Part shown: one piece after another, positions 19,778 to 29,618 of the stretch
Position numbering within the stretch: the stretch's first letter is position 1
How the letters are laid out: every line of letters begins with the position of its first letter
Assembly (NCBI RefSeq): GCF_014202475.1
Contig: NZ_JACHGV010000002.1
Location: 186,001-250,000, forward strand
Origin: Streptomyces paradoxus
GTDB taxonomy: Bacteria > Actinomycetota > Actinomycetes > Streptomycetales > Streptomycetaceae
DNA length: 64,000 nt
Reading direction: 5' to 3'
Notes under the pieces: generated by a model
Databases searched by the model: none
What the model saw: the letters and a program-made list of their open reading frames with translations, nothing else
Told to the model about the DNA's origin: nothing
Translations under genes and position numbers: made by a program

Positions 19778-21196
19778 GTGGAACCGCCGAACGGTCACCC
19801 GTGCCCGGAGTGCGGCGCACCCAGACAGCGGGACAACACCCCCGCCTGCCGCTGCACCGACCGTGCCTCCGAGGCCCTCCGCGACGCCCGCACGGCCCAG
19901 GCGGCGGCAGCGGAGGACTTCGACCCACTGCGGATCCGCCCGTACGTGGAGATCACCCCGGGGACGCCCTCGGCGCCGGAGGCGCAGCAGGACCAGCGGC
20001 CGCCGGAGCCGGACACCCCACGCCCCGACCTCGACGGGCGGGCCACGCCCCCGCAGTCGGGCCGCTCGCACACCGGCGGACCGACACGGTCGCCCGAGGA
20101 CGCCCGGCCCCCGGCGACGCCGACCGACCCGCCCCCGGCCCTCGCGCACACCGGCAGGCCCACGCGGTCCCCCGGCGAGACCCTGCCCACGTCGGCGCCG
20201 ACCGGCCCGGCCGAAGCCACCCCGCCCCCCGCCGACGCGGACCGTGACGGGACCCCGGAGCCCGGAGACGCCCCCCACGCGGCACGGCAGGGTGACTCCC
20301 GGCCCGTGGCAGGCGGCATGCCCGGGCGGGACGTGGCGGCCGTCGGCCGTGCCGCGCTCCCGCATACCGAGGTCTCGAACCCCGGGAGTGCCGCTCAGCC
20401 GCCCTCCCCCGCCGACGCCACCATGCCCCTGCGGCCGGTCGGACCGGACACGGCCGTCGTACTGCCGACCCCCCTGACCCCCGCCCCGACCGAGCCGAGC
20501 GTCACCGACCTGCGGATGTTCGACGGCACCGTGAGGACGCCCCTCGGGGCGTCGGAGGGCGGCCGGTCCGGCGCCCGTCGGCCGCGTCGGCGCAGCACCT
20601 TGCTGCTCGCCGCCGCCGGTGCCTGTGTCGCCGTCGTCGCGGCGGCCGGGTTCGCGAGCGGGCTGTTCTCCTACGAGAGCCCGTCCCGGGACACCGCCCT
20701 GCCGGACGACATCCGCGCGAGCGTTCCGGACGCCCCGTCGAGCAGCGCGGCGTCCACGCCTCCGAAGGGCAGCGCCTCGGCGGCTCCGCCGGCTCCGGCA
20801 GCGCCGCGGCCGTCGCCGTCCCGCACGGCGAGCCCGTCCGCCTCGCCGTCGCCGTCCGCGAGCGCCTCGGCGAGCCCGTCGCAGTCGCCCTCCCCGTCGG
20901 CGTCGCAGCCGTCGGCATCGGCGACCGGCCCCGGGCAGTCGTCTCCGGACAACTCCCGCCAGAACAAGGGCCCGGCCGTCCTGCGCCTCGGCGACAACGG
21001 CCCGGAGGTCACCGAACTGCAGCTCCGCCTGAGGCAGTTGCACCTGTACGACGACGACACCGACGGCAGCTTCGACGACCGGCTGGAGGACGCGGTCCGC
21101 ACCTACCAGTGGTCGCGCGGCATCCAGGTCGACGACCTCGGCGTCTACGACCGGGAGACCCGGGCGAAGCTGGAGTCGGAAACCCGGGAGCCGTGA
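19778..21196 (+). CDS. Membrane-anchored peptidoglycan-binding protein with N-terminal zinc-ribbon-like motif
   Basis: 472 residues from GTG at 19778, with GGGAGG five bases upstream. N terminus HPCPECGAPRQRDNTPACRC is a possible zinc-binding motif. About 230 residues of Pro/Thr/Asp-rich sequence follow, then one membrane helix (STLLLAAAGACVAVVAAAGF), a Ser/Pro-rich wall-spanning linker of SPSASPSPSASAS type, and a C-terminal PG_binding_1 domain (LRLGDNGPEVTELQLRLRQL ... DGSFDDRLEDAVRTYQW). Orientation suggests a cytoplasmic sensor part linked to a wall-binding part. Similar proteins are common in streptomycetes; function unknown. Confidence 0.82.
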   Translation: MEPPNGHPCPECGAPRQRDNTPACRCTDRASEALRDARTAQAAAAEDFDPLRIRPYVEITPGTPSAPEAQQDQRPPEPDTPRPDLDGRATPPQSGRSHTGGPTRSPEDARPPATPTDPPPALAHTGRPTRSPGETLPTSAPTGPAEATPPPADADRDGTPEPGDAPHAARQGDSRPVAGGMPGRDVAAVGRAALPHTEVSNPGSAAQPPSPADATMPLRPVGPDTAVVLPTPLTPAPTEPSVTDLRMFDGTVRTPLGASEGGRSGARRPRRRSTLLLAAAGACVAVVAAAGFASGLFSYESPSRDTALPDDIRASVPDAPSSSAASTPPKGSASAAPPAPAAPRPSPSRTASPSASPSPSASASASPSQSPSPSASQPSASATGPGQSSPDNSRQNKGPAVLRLGDNGPEVTELQLRLRQLHLYDDDTDGSFDDRLEDAVRTYQWSRGIQVDDLGVYDRETRAKLESETREP

Positions 21197-21223
21197 CCGG
21201 CCCGGCCGCCCTATCGTGACGCC

Positions 21224-21778
21224 GTGACTACTCAGGTGATCGTTCTCAACGGCGGTTCGAGCTCGGGCAAGTCGGGGATCGTCCGGTGCCTGCAAGAGGT
21301 CCTGCCCGGAGCGTGGATGGCCTTCGGCGTCGACTCGTTCGTCGAGGCGCTGCCCGCGAAGCTCCAGGGCTCGGAGGGCGGGATCACGTTCGCGGCGGAC
21401 GGCGGTGTGAGCGTCGGCGCGGAGTTCCGGGCTCTGGACGCCGCCTGGAGCGGGGGCATCGCCGCCATGGCCCGCGCCGGCGCCGGGATCATCGTGGACG
21501 ACGTCTTCCTCGGCGGCGCGGCGTCCCGGCAGCGGTGGGAGAAGGCCCTCGCCGGACTCGGCGTGCTGTGGGTCGGCGTCCGGTGCGACGCCGGGGTCGC
21601 CGCGGGCCGCGAGATCGCCCGGGGAGACCGGGTCAAGGGCATGGCCGCGTCACAGGCACGGGCGGTGCACGAGGGGCTGACCTACGACGTGGAGGTGGAC
21701 ACGACGCACACCGAGCCCCTGGAGTGCGCGCGCGTCATCGCCGCCCAGGTGACGGGTGCGCCCGCGCAGCCGGAGTGA
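21224..21778 (+). CDS. Chloramphenicol phosphotransferase-like protein
   Basis: 184 residues from GTG. Strongly resembles chloramphenicol 3-O-phosphotransferase of S. venezuelae as I recall it: [17 protein letters not shown] (Walker A at 10-17), catalytic Asp37 in [35 protein letters not shown] and [12 protein letters not shown] inactivates chloramphenicol by phosphorylating the 3-hydroxyl. Close to the upstream gene (27 bases) but not obviously operonic. Many homologues in non-producers act on unknown substrates, so resistance is an inference. Confidence 0.85.
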   Translation: MTTQVIVLNGGSSSGKSGIVRCLQEVLPGAWMAFGVDSFVEALPAKLQGSEGGITFAADGGVSVGAEFRALDAAWSGGIAAMARAGAGIIVDDVFLGGAASRQRWEKALAGLGVLWVGVRCDAGVAAGREIARGDRVKGMAASQARAVHEGLTYDVEVDTTHTEPLECARVIAAQVTGAPAQPE

Positions 21779-21794
21779 CCGGGACAGCCGGGGT

Positions 21795-22454
21795 TCACCC
21801 GATGTGCAGCCGGATCGTCCCGTCCGCACCGGCCTCCACCCGTACCTTCGTGAGGTCCTCCACCACGACGTCCGGCTCGTGGGCCGCGGCCCGGGGCCCG
21901 ATCCCGACCACCGTCATCCCGGCGGCGCGCCCGGCCGCTATCCCGGCCCCGGAGTCCTCGAAGACCACACAGTCCGCCGGGTCGACGCCCAGTTCGGCGG
22001 CGCCCTTCAGGAAGCCCTCGGGGTCGGGCTTGCTCGCCCCGACGGACTCCGCGGTCACCCGCACCCCGGGCTGCTCCAGACCGGCCGCGGCCATCCGCGC
22101 CGTCGAGAGCGGCACGTCGGCCGAGGTCACCAGCGCGTGCGGCAGCCCCCGCAGCGAGGCCAGGAACTCCGGCGCCCCGGGGATCGCGACGACACCGTCG
22201 GTGTCGGCCGTCTCCTCGGCGAGCATCCGGGCGTTGTCGGCGTGGTTCTGCTCCATCGGCCGCTCGGGCAGCAGCAGCGCCATGGAGGCGTAGCCCTGCC
22301 GGCCGTGGACGACCTTCATGACCTCGTCCCCGTCGAGCCCGTGACGCTCGGCCCAGCGCCGCCAGACGCGCTCGACCGAGGCGTCCGAGTTGACGAGGGT
22401 GCCGTCCATGTCCAGCAGGAGGGCGCGGGCGGTGAGCACGGCGGTGGCCGTCAT
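21795..22454 (-). CDS. HAD family phosphatase (beta-phosphoglucomutase-like subgroup)
   Basis: 219 residues from ATG at 22454, which has GGAG six bases upstream; a longer frame upstream lacks similarity. Motif I LLLDMDGTLVNSD, motif II VTSAD, motif III Lys in GASKPDPEGFL, motif IV VVFEDSGAGIAAGRAAGM. The layout matches sugar-phosphate phosphatases related to YfbT/YqaB. Single gene. Confidence 0.9.
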   Translation of the reverse strand: MTATAVLTARALLLDMDGTLVNSDASVERVWRRWAERHGLDGDEVMKVVHGRQGYASMALLLPERPMEQNHADNARMLAEETADTDGVVAIPGAPEFLASLRGLPHALVTSADVPLSTARMAAAGLEQPGVRVTAESVGASKPDPEGFLKGAAELGVDPADCVVFEDSGAGIAAGRAAGMTVVGIGPRAAAHEPDVVVEDLTKVRVEAGADGTIRLHIG

Positions 22455-22661
22455 CGGCAGCTCCAAGGCTCGGGGCGCGTTCCAGCGCGGGAGGGGGGCG
22501 GACGACGGATCGCGACCGGCACGCCCCGGGAGACAAGGCGGCCCCGCCCGCCGGTCAGGGAAAACGGGCGGAGGCCACTTTGTTTCTCTACGGTACAAAA
22601 CAAGGCGGCCTTCGCGCCAGGGGCCCCACCGGACGTTCACCCACTGTTCGGCCCGCCCGGC

Positions 22662-23243
22662 TCAGCCGGTCACGGCCTCCCACAGGCTCCACACCCCGAG
22701 TGCCAGCATGACCAGCGCCGCGACCTGCGTGATCAGCCGCAGCGGCACCTTTTTCATCAGCGCCTTGCCGCCGACGATGCCGAGCCCGGCCACGGCCCAC
22801 AGCGCGAGCACCGCACCCAGGCCGACGGAGAGCGGGTCGTCGTAGCGGGCGGCCAGGTTCGCGGTCATGATCTGGGTCAGATCACCGAACTCGGCGACCA
22901 GGATGAGCATGAACCCGGCGCCCGAGACCTTCCAGAAGGACTGGTTCTCCGGCTTGCGGACCTCCTCCTCGTCCTCGCCCTTCCGCAGCAGCAGCACCGC
23001 GGCCCCGCCCAAAAACAGCACGCCTGTGAGGGCCTGCACGATCTGCTGCGGCAGCAGCGTCAGCACACTGCCGGCGGCGACGGCGAGCGCGACGTGCAGC
23101 GCGAAGGCGGCTGCGACACCGGCGAAGACGTAGGAGGCGCGGTAGCGGGTGCCGAGGACGAGGCCCGCGAGGGCGGTCTTGTCCGGCAGTTCTGCGAGGA
23201 AGACGACACCGAAGACGACGGCCGTCACGGTCAGGCTGATCAA
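22662..23243 (-). CDS. TMEM165/GDT1 (UPF0016) family Mn2+ exporter
   Basis: 193 residues from TTG at 23243, chosen for the GAGGAACCC ribosome site and because it begins just before the first membrane helix. Two copies of the family motif: AELPDKTALAGLVLGTRY near the N terminus and AEFGDLTQIMTANLAARY in the second half, separated by a charged cytoplasmic loop (RKGEDEEEVRKPENQ). Family members export Mn2+ (or exchange Ca2+/Mn2+ for H+). A yybP-ykoY riboswitch lies upstream, strongly supporting manganese export. Confidence 0.9.
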   Translation of the reverse strand: MISLTVTAVVFGVVFLAELPDKTALAGLVLGTRYRASYVFAGVAAAFALHVALAVAAGSVLTLLPQQIVQALTGVLFLGGAAVLLLRKGEDEEEVRKPENQSFWKVSGAGFMLILVAEFGDLTQIMTANLAARYDDPLSVGLGAVLALWAVAGLGIVGGKALMKKVPLRLITQVAALVMLALGVWSLWEAVTG

Positions 23244-23354
23244 GGGTTCCTCAATCGGTCGGGGCCACCCCACCGAGAGTGCTGGACCTTCGCACACGAC
23301 ACCTCGGCACGGCAGCACACACGGCACCCGCGCCGGGAGGCACGGGCGTGCACT

Positions 23355-23470
23355 GCTTTGCCGAAGGTCTCGCTGGCAGGTCCGGGAAAGGACCGGCCTC
23401 CGGGCGCCGGCTCAGGCGGGCTGAGCAGTATGTCGACGGTCCGGCGAAGAGCTACTCCCCTTCTGCGCCG
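23355..23470 (-). ncRNA. yybP-ykoY manganese riboswitch
   Basis: On the minus strand the leader contains the conserved blocks in order: GGGGAGTAG (23460-23452), GTCGACATACTG (about 23437-23426) and GCGAGACC (23373-23366). The closing stem pairs GAAGG (about 23463-23459) with CCTTC downstream of GCGAGACC. These blocks form the Mn2+ pocket of the class. About 110 bases separate it from the TTG start of the Mn2+ exporter, room for an expression platform; binding of Mn2+ should raise exporter expression. Confidence 0.85.
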
Positions 23471-23633
23471 TCCATCGTACGCGACCCCCCTGGCGTGAAA
23501 ACTTTCCACGTGAACCTTGTCATGTCATGCACGTGTCACTAACTTCTCACCGGGCGCACACCTGTGCGCAACACGGCACCGCGAGCATTCCCCTCGCTCG
23601 CACGCCACACCCCCTTCTCCCCACGGAGTTCGC

Positions 23634-24278
23634 ATGCCCAGGTTCTACGCGCGTCGACGGCTCAGCGTGGCCGCGGCCGCCACCGCGCTCATATCGTCCG
23701 TGGCCCTCTTCAACGCCCCCACGGCCTCCGCCGCCCTCCCCACCCCCGTGAGCGGCGCCACCGCACGCTCCTACCTCGCCTCGCTCACCGTGGCGACCGA
23801 GGACCGCACCGGCTACAACCGCGACCTCTTCCCGCACTGGATCACCCAGTCGGGCTCCTGCAACACCCGCGAGGTCGTCCTCAAGCGCGACGGCACCAAC
23901 GTCCAGCAGGACTCCTCCTGCGCCGCCACCAGCGGCAGCTGGTACTCCCCCTACGACGGCGCCACCTGGTCCGCCGCCTCCGACGTCGACATCGACCACC
24001 TCGTGCCGCTGGCCGAGGCCTGGGACTCCGGCGCCGACTCCTGGACCACGTCCCGCCGCCAGTCGTTCGCCAACGACCTGACCCGCCCGCAGCTCATCGC
24101 GGTCACCGACAACGTCAACCAGGCCAAGGGCGACCAGGACCCCGCCACCTGGATGCCCTCCCGGACGGCGTACCGCTGCACCTACGTCCGCGCCTGGGTG
24201 CAGGTGAAGTACTACTACGGCCTCTCCGTCGACTCGGCCGAGAAGTCCGCGCTGCAGAACCACCTCGCGAACTGCTGA
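23634..24278 (+). CDS. Secreted HNH endonuclease
   Basis: 214 residues from ATG at 23634, with GGAG five bases upstream. Signal peptide RRRLSVAAAATALISSVALF ending TASA. The nuclease core is DVDIDHLVPLAEAWDSGAD followed by NVNQAKGDQDPATWMP, typical of extracellular HNH (DUF1524/GmrSD-like) nucleases; Asp-His of DIDH is the metal-binding pair. Cysteines at CNTREV, SSCAAT, YRCTY and the C-terminal Cys probably form disulphides. It likely degrades extracellular DNA or RNA for nutrition. Confidence 0.9.
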   Translation: MPRFYARRRLSVAAAATALISSVALFNAPTASAALPTPVSGATARSYLASLTVATEDRTGYNRDLFPHWITQSGSCNTREVVLKRDGTNVQQDSSCAATSGSWYSPYDGATWSAASDVDIDHLVPLAEAWDSGADSWTTSRRQSFANDLTRPQLIAVTDNVNQAKGDQDPATWMPSRTAYRCTYVRAWVQVKYYYGLSVDSAEKSALQNHLANC

Positions 24279-24311
24279 CACGCTGATTCGTGTCGGGACC
24301 TCCCCGCTGAC

Positions 24312-24344
24312 CTCCGTCGCTGCGTACCGTACGGGGCGACGGAG
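24312..24344. terminator. Hairpin after HNH gene, overlapping the phoD ribosome site
   Basis: CTCCGTCGC (24312-24320) pairs with GCGACGGAG (24336-24344), a perfect 9-bp stem with the palindrome CCGTACGG in its loop. It lies 33 bases after the HNH stop and its 3' arm runs into GGAGAGGGG, the ribosome site of the next gene. Confidence 0.5.
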
Positions 24345-24355
24345 AGGGGAACGAC

Positions 24356-25993
<1,638 letters not shown>

Positions 25994-26186
25994 TCCCGTT
26001 TGTGCCCGCTTGTTGCCGCTATGCCCCGCGGTACCCGGTGATGACAGTGAGGCATCCCACAGCGACCGTCAATCCTTCCCCACGAGTCCCGGTTACCGCT
26101 CCCGGCGACGGCATGATGAGGCGGACCGTCCGCTTCCTGCCCGGCGGACGCCGACACGCGCCCCCCACGCCCCGGGAGTTCCACCC

Positions 26187-28154
26187 TTGTCTGCGTCACC
26201 CGAGGAAACCGAGGAGACCGAGGAATCCATACCGGCCGGGGGTCCCGGACCGGCCCGGAGACCCGCGGGTGTCTCCGTCGCCCTGGTCGGCGCCGGGCCG
26301 CGCGGCACCAGCGTCCTGGAACGCCTGTGCGCCTCCGCCCCGGAACTCCTGCGGCCCGGCGCCCGGTTGACGGTCCACGTGATCGACCCGGACCCGCCCG
26401 GCCCCGGCCGGGTCTGGCGCACGGCCCAGTCGCCCGAGCTGCTGATGAACACCGTGGCCTGCCAGGTGACCCTGTTCACCGACGACAGCGTGGACTGCTC
26501 GGGCCCGATCCGCCCGGGTCCGAGCCTGTACGAGTGGGCGGACGGCAACTTGGGCCCGGACGAGTACCCGACCCGGGCCGACTACGGCCGCTATCTGGAG
26601 TGGGTGTTCGCCGAGGCCGTACGGCAGGCGCCGCCGGCCGTACGGATCGAGACGCACCGGGCGCGCGCGGTACGGCTCGACGACGCCCCCGGCGACCGGC
26701 AGGCCCTCACCCTCGACGACGGCCGCGTCCTGACCGGCCTGTCCGCGGTGGTGCTGGCCCAGGGGCACCTGCCGAGGGCCGCCGGCCCGGACCTGCTGCG
26801 GCACGCGGCCCACGCCGCGCGGCACGGCCTGCGCCACGTCCCGCCCGCCAACCCTGCCGATGTCGACCTGTCCTCCATACCCCCCGGTGAGCCCGTACTG
26901 CTGCGCGGCCTCGGCCTCAACTTCTTCGACCACACGGCCTTGCTGACGACCGGCCGGGGCGGCCTTTTCGTACGGGACGCCGGGGGTCTGCGCTATCTCC
27001 CTTCCGGGCGTGAGCCGCGGCTCTTCGCCGGTTCGCGGCGCGGCGTCCCGTACCAGGCACGCGGGGACAACGCGAAGGGGCCGTACGGCCGGCACGTCCC
27101 GCTCGTCCTCACCCCGGAGGTGATCGCCGCCTTCCGCAAGCGCGCGGACTCCGGGGAGGCGCCCGATTTCCTCGCGGAGATCTGGCCGCTGGTGGCGAAG
27201 GAGGTGGAGACGGTCTACTACCGCGCTGTGATCCGGCGGGCCGCGGGCCGCGCCGGGCGGGAGCGGGAGTTCGCCGACCGCTTCCTCGCCGTTCCGCACG
27301 GTGACCCCCAGGAGGCGCCGCTGCTCGCGGAGTTCGGGGTGCCGGACGGCGACCGCTGGTGCTGGGAGCGGATCTCCCGCCCGTACGCCGGACGGGACTT
27401 CGCGCACCCGGGCCGGTGGCGCGACTGGCTGCGGGCGTATCTGCGCGAGGACGCCGCCCAGGCCGCCCTGGGCAATGTGCACGGCCCGCTGAAGGCCGCC
27501 CTGGACGTGCTGCGCGACCTGCGCAACGAGCTCCGGCTGATCGTGGACCACGGCGGTCTCGCCGGCGCCTCCCGCCGGGACCACCTGGACCGCTGGTACA
27601 CCCCGCTCAACGCGTTCCTGTCCATCGGCCCGCCGCGGCGCCGCATCGAGGAACTCGTGGCCCTCATGGAGGCGGGCGTGGTGGAGGTGCTGGGGCCGCG
27701 GCTGCGGGTGTCGGAGGAGGACGGAGCCTGGGCCGCGCACTCGCCCGACGTGCCGGGATCGGCCGTCCGTGTGAGAACCCTCATAGAGGCACGCCTGCCG
27801 GAACCGGACCTGCGGCACACCGCCGACCCCCTCCTGGCCGGCCTGCTGCGCAGCGGGCGGTGCCGACCGCACACCGTCGACGGTTATGAGACAGGCGGGT
27901 TGGACGTCACAACCCGCCCCTATCGCCTGATGGATCGTCAAGGAGTTGCACACACAAGGCTGTTCGCGTTCGGCGTGCCGACAGAAGGCGTGCACTGGGT
28001 GACCGCCGCCGGAGCCCGCCCAGGGGTGGATTCGGTCACTCTTTCGGACGCGGACGCGGTGGCGAGAGCCGTTCTACGTGCGGCTGGGCCCGAACCCGAG
28101 CCTCAATCGGAGGCAAAGCCGTGGCCAAATGTTGAACTTGAAAGCATCAATTAG
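26187..28154 (+). CDS. FAD/NAD(P)-binding protein (NAD_binding_9 family)
   Basis: 655 residues from TTG at 26187 (CGGGAG nine bases upstream). After a Glu/Pro-rich leader the first motif is VALVGAGPRGTSVLERL, then VIDPDPPGPGRVWR and LLMNTVACQVTLFTDD; a middle GLGLNFFDHTALLT; and a C-terminal substrate-like domain ending RLFAFGVPTEGVHWVTAAGARPGVDS. The family has a flavin/pyridine-nucleotide fold and is found with siderophore and unknown redox functions; the reaction is not established. An iron-box-like site overlaps its stop and precedes doxX. Confidence 0.82.
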   Translation: MSASPEETEETEESIPAGGPGPARRPAGVSVALVGAGPRGTSVLERLCASAPELLRPGARLTVHVIDPDPPGPGRVWRTAQSPELLMNTVACQVTLFTDDSVDCSGPIRPGPSLYEWADGNLGPDEYPTRADYGRYLEWVFAEAVRQAPPAVRIETHRARAVRLDDAPGDRQALTLDDGRVLTGLSAVVLAQGHLPRAAGPDLLRHAAHAARHGLRHVPPANPADVDLSSIPPGEPVLLRGLGLNFFDHTALLTTGRGGLFVRDAGGLRYLPSGREPRLFAGSRRGVPYQARGDNAKGPYGRHVPLVLTPEVIAAFRKRADSGEAPDFLAEIWPLVAKEVETVYYRAVIRRAAGRAGREREFADRFLAVPHGDPQEAPLLAEFGVPDGDRWCWERISRPYAGRDFAHPGRWRDWLRAYLREDAAQAALGNVHGPLKAALDVLRDLRNELRLIVDHGGLAGASRRDHLDRWYTPLNAFLSIGPPRRRIEELVALMEAGVVEVLGPRLRVSEEDGAWAAHSPDVPGSAVRVRTLIEARLPEPDLRHTADPLLAGLLRSGRCRPHTVDGYETGGLDVTTRPYRLMDRQGVAHTRLFAFGVPTEGVHWVTAAGARPGVDSVTLSDADAVARAVLRAAGPEPEPQSEAKPWPNVELESIN

Positions 28155-28164
28155 GCGCACCTAA
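28146..28164. promoter_or_regulatory. Candidate iron box (DmdR1/DtxR-type) upstream of doxX
   Basis: TTAGGCGCACCTAA (28151-28164) differs at one base from the right 14 positions of the streptomycete iron box as I recall it (TTAGGCTCACCTAA); the five leftmost bases do not match. It lies 74 bases before the DoxX start. Confidence 0.4.
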
Positions 28165-28237
28165 CGTGGGCTACTCCGCGGTATCCGTCCCCGACCGGCC
28201 TCCCCAGGGCCGGCCAACCGAAGGAGTGACCCCCCAG

Positions 28238-28690
28238 ATGACCGCTCGCCTCAACGGCCTGCAGCCGTACGCGCTCGGACTGTTCCGGATCGTCGTCGGC
28301 CTGCTCTTCGCCTGCCACGGCGCCGTCGCACTCTTCGGCGTCCTCGGAGGCGTGGACGGCAAGGGCGGCACCGCCGCGACCGGTGCCTGGCCGAACTGGT
28401 ACGCGGCCGTCATCGAACTCGTCGGCGGCACCCTGGTGCTGCTGGGCCTCGGCACCCGCATCGCGGCGTTCATCTCCTCCGGCGCGATGGCGTACGCGTA
28501 CTTCAAGGTTCACCAGCCCCAGGGCCTGTGGCCGATCGAGAACAGCGGCGAGGGCGCGGCCATGTACTGCTGGGCCATGTTCCTGCTGATCTTCACGGGC
28601 TCCGGCGCGTTCGGCCTGGACCGGCTGCTGGCCAAGCGCACCTCGACGCAGGAGCAGCGCTCCGCGGGCCAGACCCCGGTGGCCGCCTGA
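28238..28690 (+). CDS. DoxX family membrane protein
   Basis: 150 residues from ATG at 28238. Four membrane helices with family sequences GLFRIVVGLLFACHGAVALFG, NWYAAVIELVGGTLVLLGLGTR and AMAYAYFKVHQPQG. A GTG at 28226 is in frame but abuts the AAGGAG ribosome site and is rejected. DoxX proteins associate with oxidoreductases and sulphur/redox stress membrane complexes; the specific role is unknown. A strong terminator follows. Confidence 0.9.
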   Translation: MTARLNGLQPYALGLFRIVVGLLFACHGAVALFGVLGGVDGKGGTAATGAWPNWYAAVIELVGGTLVLLGLGTRIAAFISSGAMAYAYFKVHQPQGLWPIENSGEGAAMYCWAMFLLIFTGSGAFGLDRLLAKRTSTQEQRSAGQTPVAA

Positions 28691-28712
28691 GCCGCCCGGC
28701 CCCCCGGTCGGA

Positions 28713-28746
28713 CAGCGGCGCCCTCCCCACGGGGAGGGCGCCGCTG
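28713..28746 (+). terminator. Strong terminator after doxX
   Basis: CAGCGGCGCCCTCCCC (28713-28728) pairs perfectly with GGGGAGGGCGCCGCTG (28731-28746): a 16-bp stem, 22 bases after the doxX stop. Confidence 0.85.
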
Positions 28747-28967
28747 CGCATGTACCGGTCCGGCATCGAGGCGGTCTCTCGTACACATGCCGACAAACCG
28801 GGGCGAGGCGCGACGAGGTGAACACTCCGCACCGAACGTATGAGCCCCCCGTGAACCGCCCGTCACACCCCAGGCGTACGCTGTATGGCTGTCATGGCCA
28901 CTCCTGCCGTTCAAGACCGCGCCATCGCGGCACGGTCTGGCCCACGGGGGCGTCACGGGGAGTCGCG

Positions 28968-29564
28968 GTGCTGGAGCACGTGGGGTTGCTGATCGGCAGC
29001 CCATGGATATACGCGGTGGTGGCCTTGTCCGTCCTGCTCGACGTGTTCCTGCCGGTGCTGCCCAGCGGCGTCCTGGTGATCACGGCGGCCACGGCAGCGG
29101 CAGCGGGCACGGCGGCCGACGTGCCCGACATCCTCGCCCTGACCCTCTGCGCGGCCACCGCCTCCGTCCTGGGCGACCTGCTGGCCTACCGACTCGCCTG
29201 GCGCGGCGGCGCCCGGCTGGACCGGGCGATCTCGCGTTCCCGGCGGCTGACCACCGCCCAGGAACGTCTCGGCGCGGCCCTCGCCCGGGGCGGCGGCGCC
29301 CTCGTCGTCCTCGCCCGGTTCGCTCCCGCCGGCCGCTCGGTGGTCTCCCTCGGCGCGGGCGCCGCCCACCGCCGCGCCCGGGACTTCCTGCCCTGGTCGG
29401 CCCTGGCCGGTCTCACCTGGGCGGCGTACAGCGTCGCCCTCGGCTACTTCGGCGCCCACCTGCTGGGCGCGACCTGGGTGGCCACGGCGGTGTCGGTGGG
29501 GGCGCTGTTCGGTGCCGGGGCGGGGGCGGCGTATCTGATGCGGCGCGAGCCACGGACGTCGTAG
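28968..29564 (+). CDS. DedA/VTT family membrane protein
   Basis: 198 residues from GTG at 28968 (GGGGAG five bases upstream); the open frame extends further 5' but is not hydrophobic. Carries VVALSVLLDVFLPVLPSGVL, VLGDLLAYRLAWRGG and the conserved VLARFAPAGRSVVSLGAG re-entrant motif with the essential Arg residues. DedA proteins are lipid scramblases/transporters (undecaprenyl phosphate, phospholipid). Probably co-transcribed with the PAP2 gene 54 bases downstream, consistent with lipid-phosphate recycling. Confidence 0.87.
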   Translation: MLEHVGLLIGSPWIYAVVALSVLLDVFLPVLPSGVLVITAATAAAAGTAADVPDILALTLCAATASVLGDLLAYRLAWRGGARLDRAISRSRRLTTAQERLGAALARGGGALVVLARFAPAGRSVVSLGAGAAHRRARDFLPWSALAGLTWAAYSVALGYFGAHLLGATWVATAVSVGALFGAGAGAAYLMRREPRTS

Positions 29565-29618
29565 ACCGGCTCCGGCCCACCACCACGACCACTCCCAGAC
29601 CAGGAAGCGGCTGAGACA

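Noticed and set aside
24279..24355. PHO box before the PhoD-like gene
   Set aside because: No pair of GTTCACC-type repeats is present in the short upstream region.
28226..28237. GTG at 28226 as the doxX start
   Set aside because: It touches the AAGGAG ribosome site, leaving no spacing; ATG at 28238 is better.
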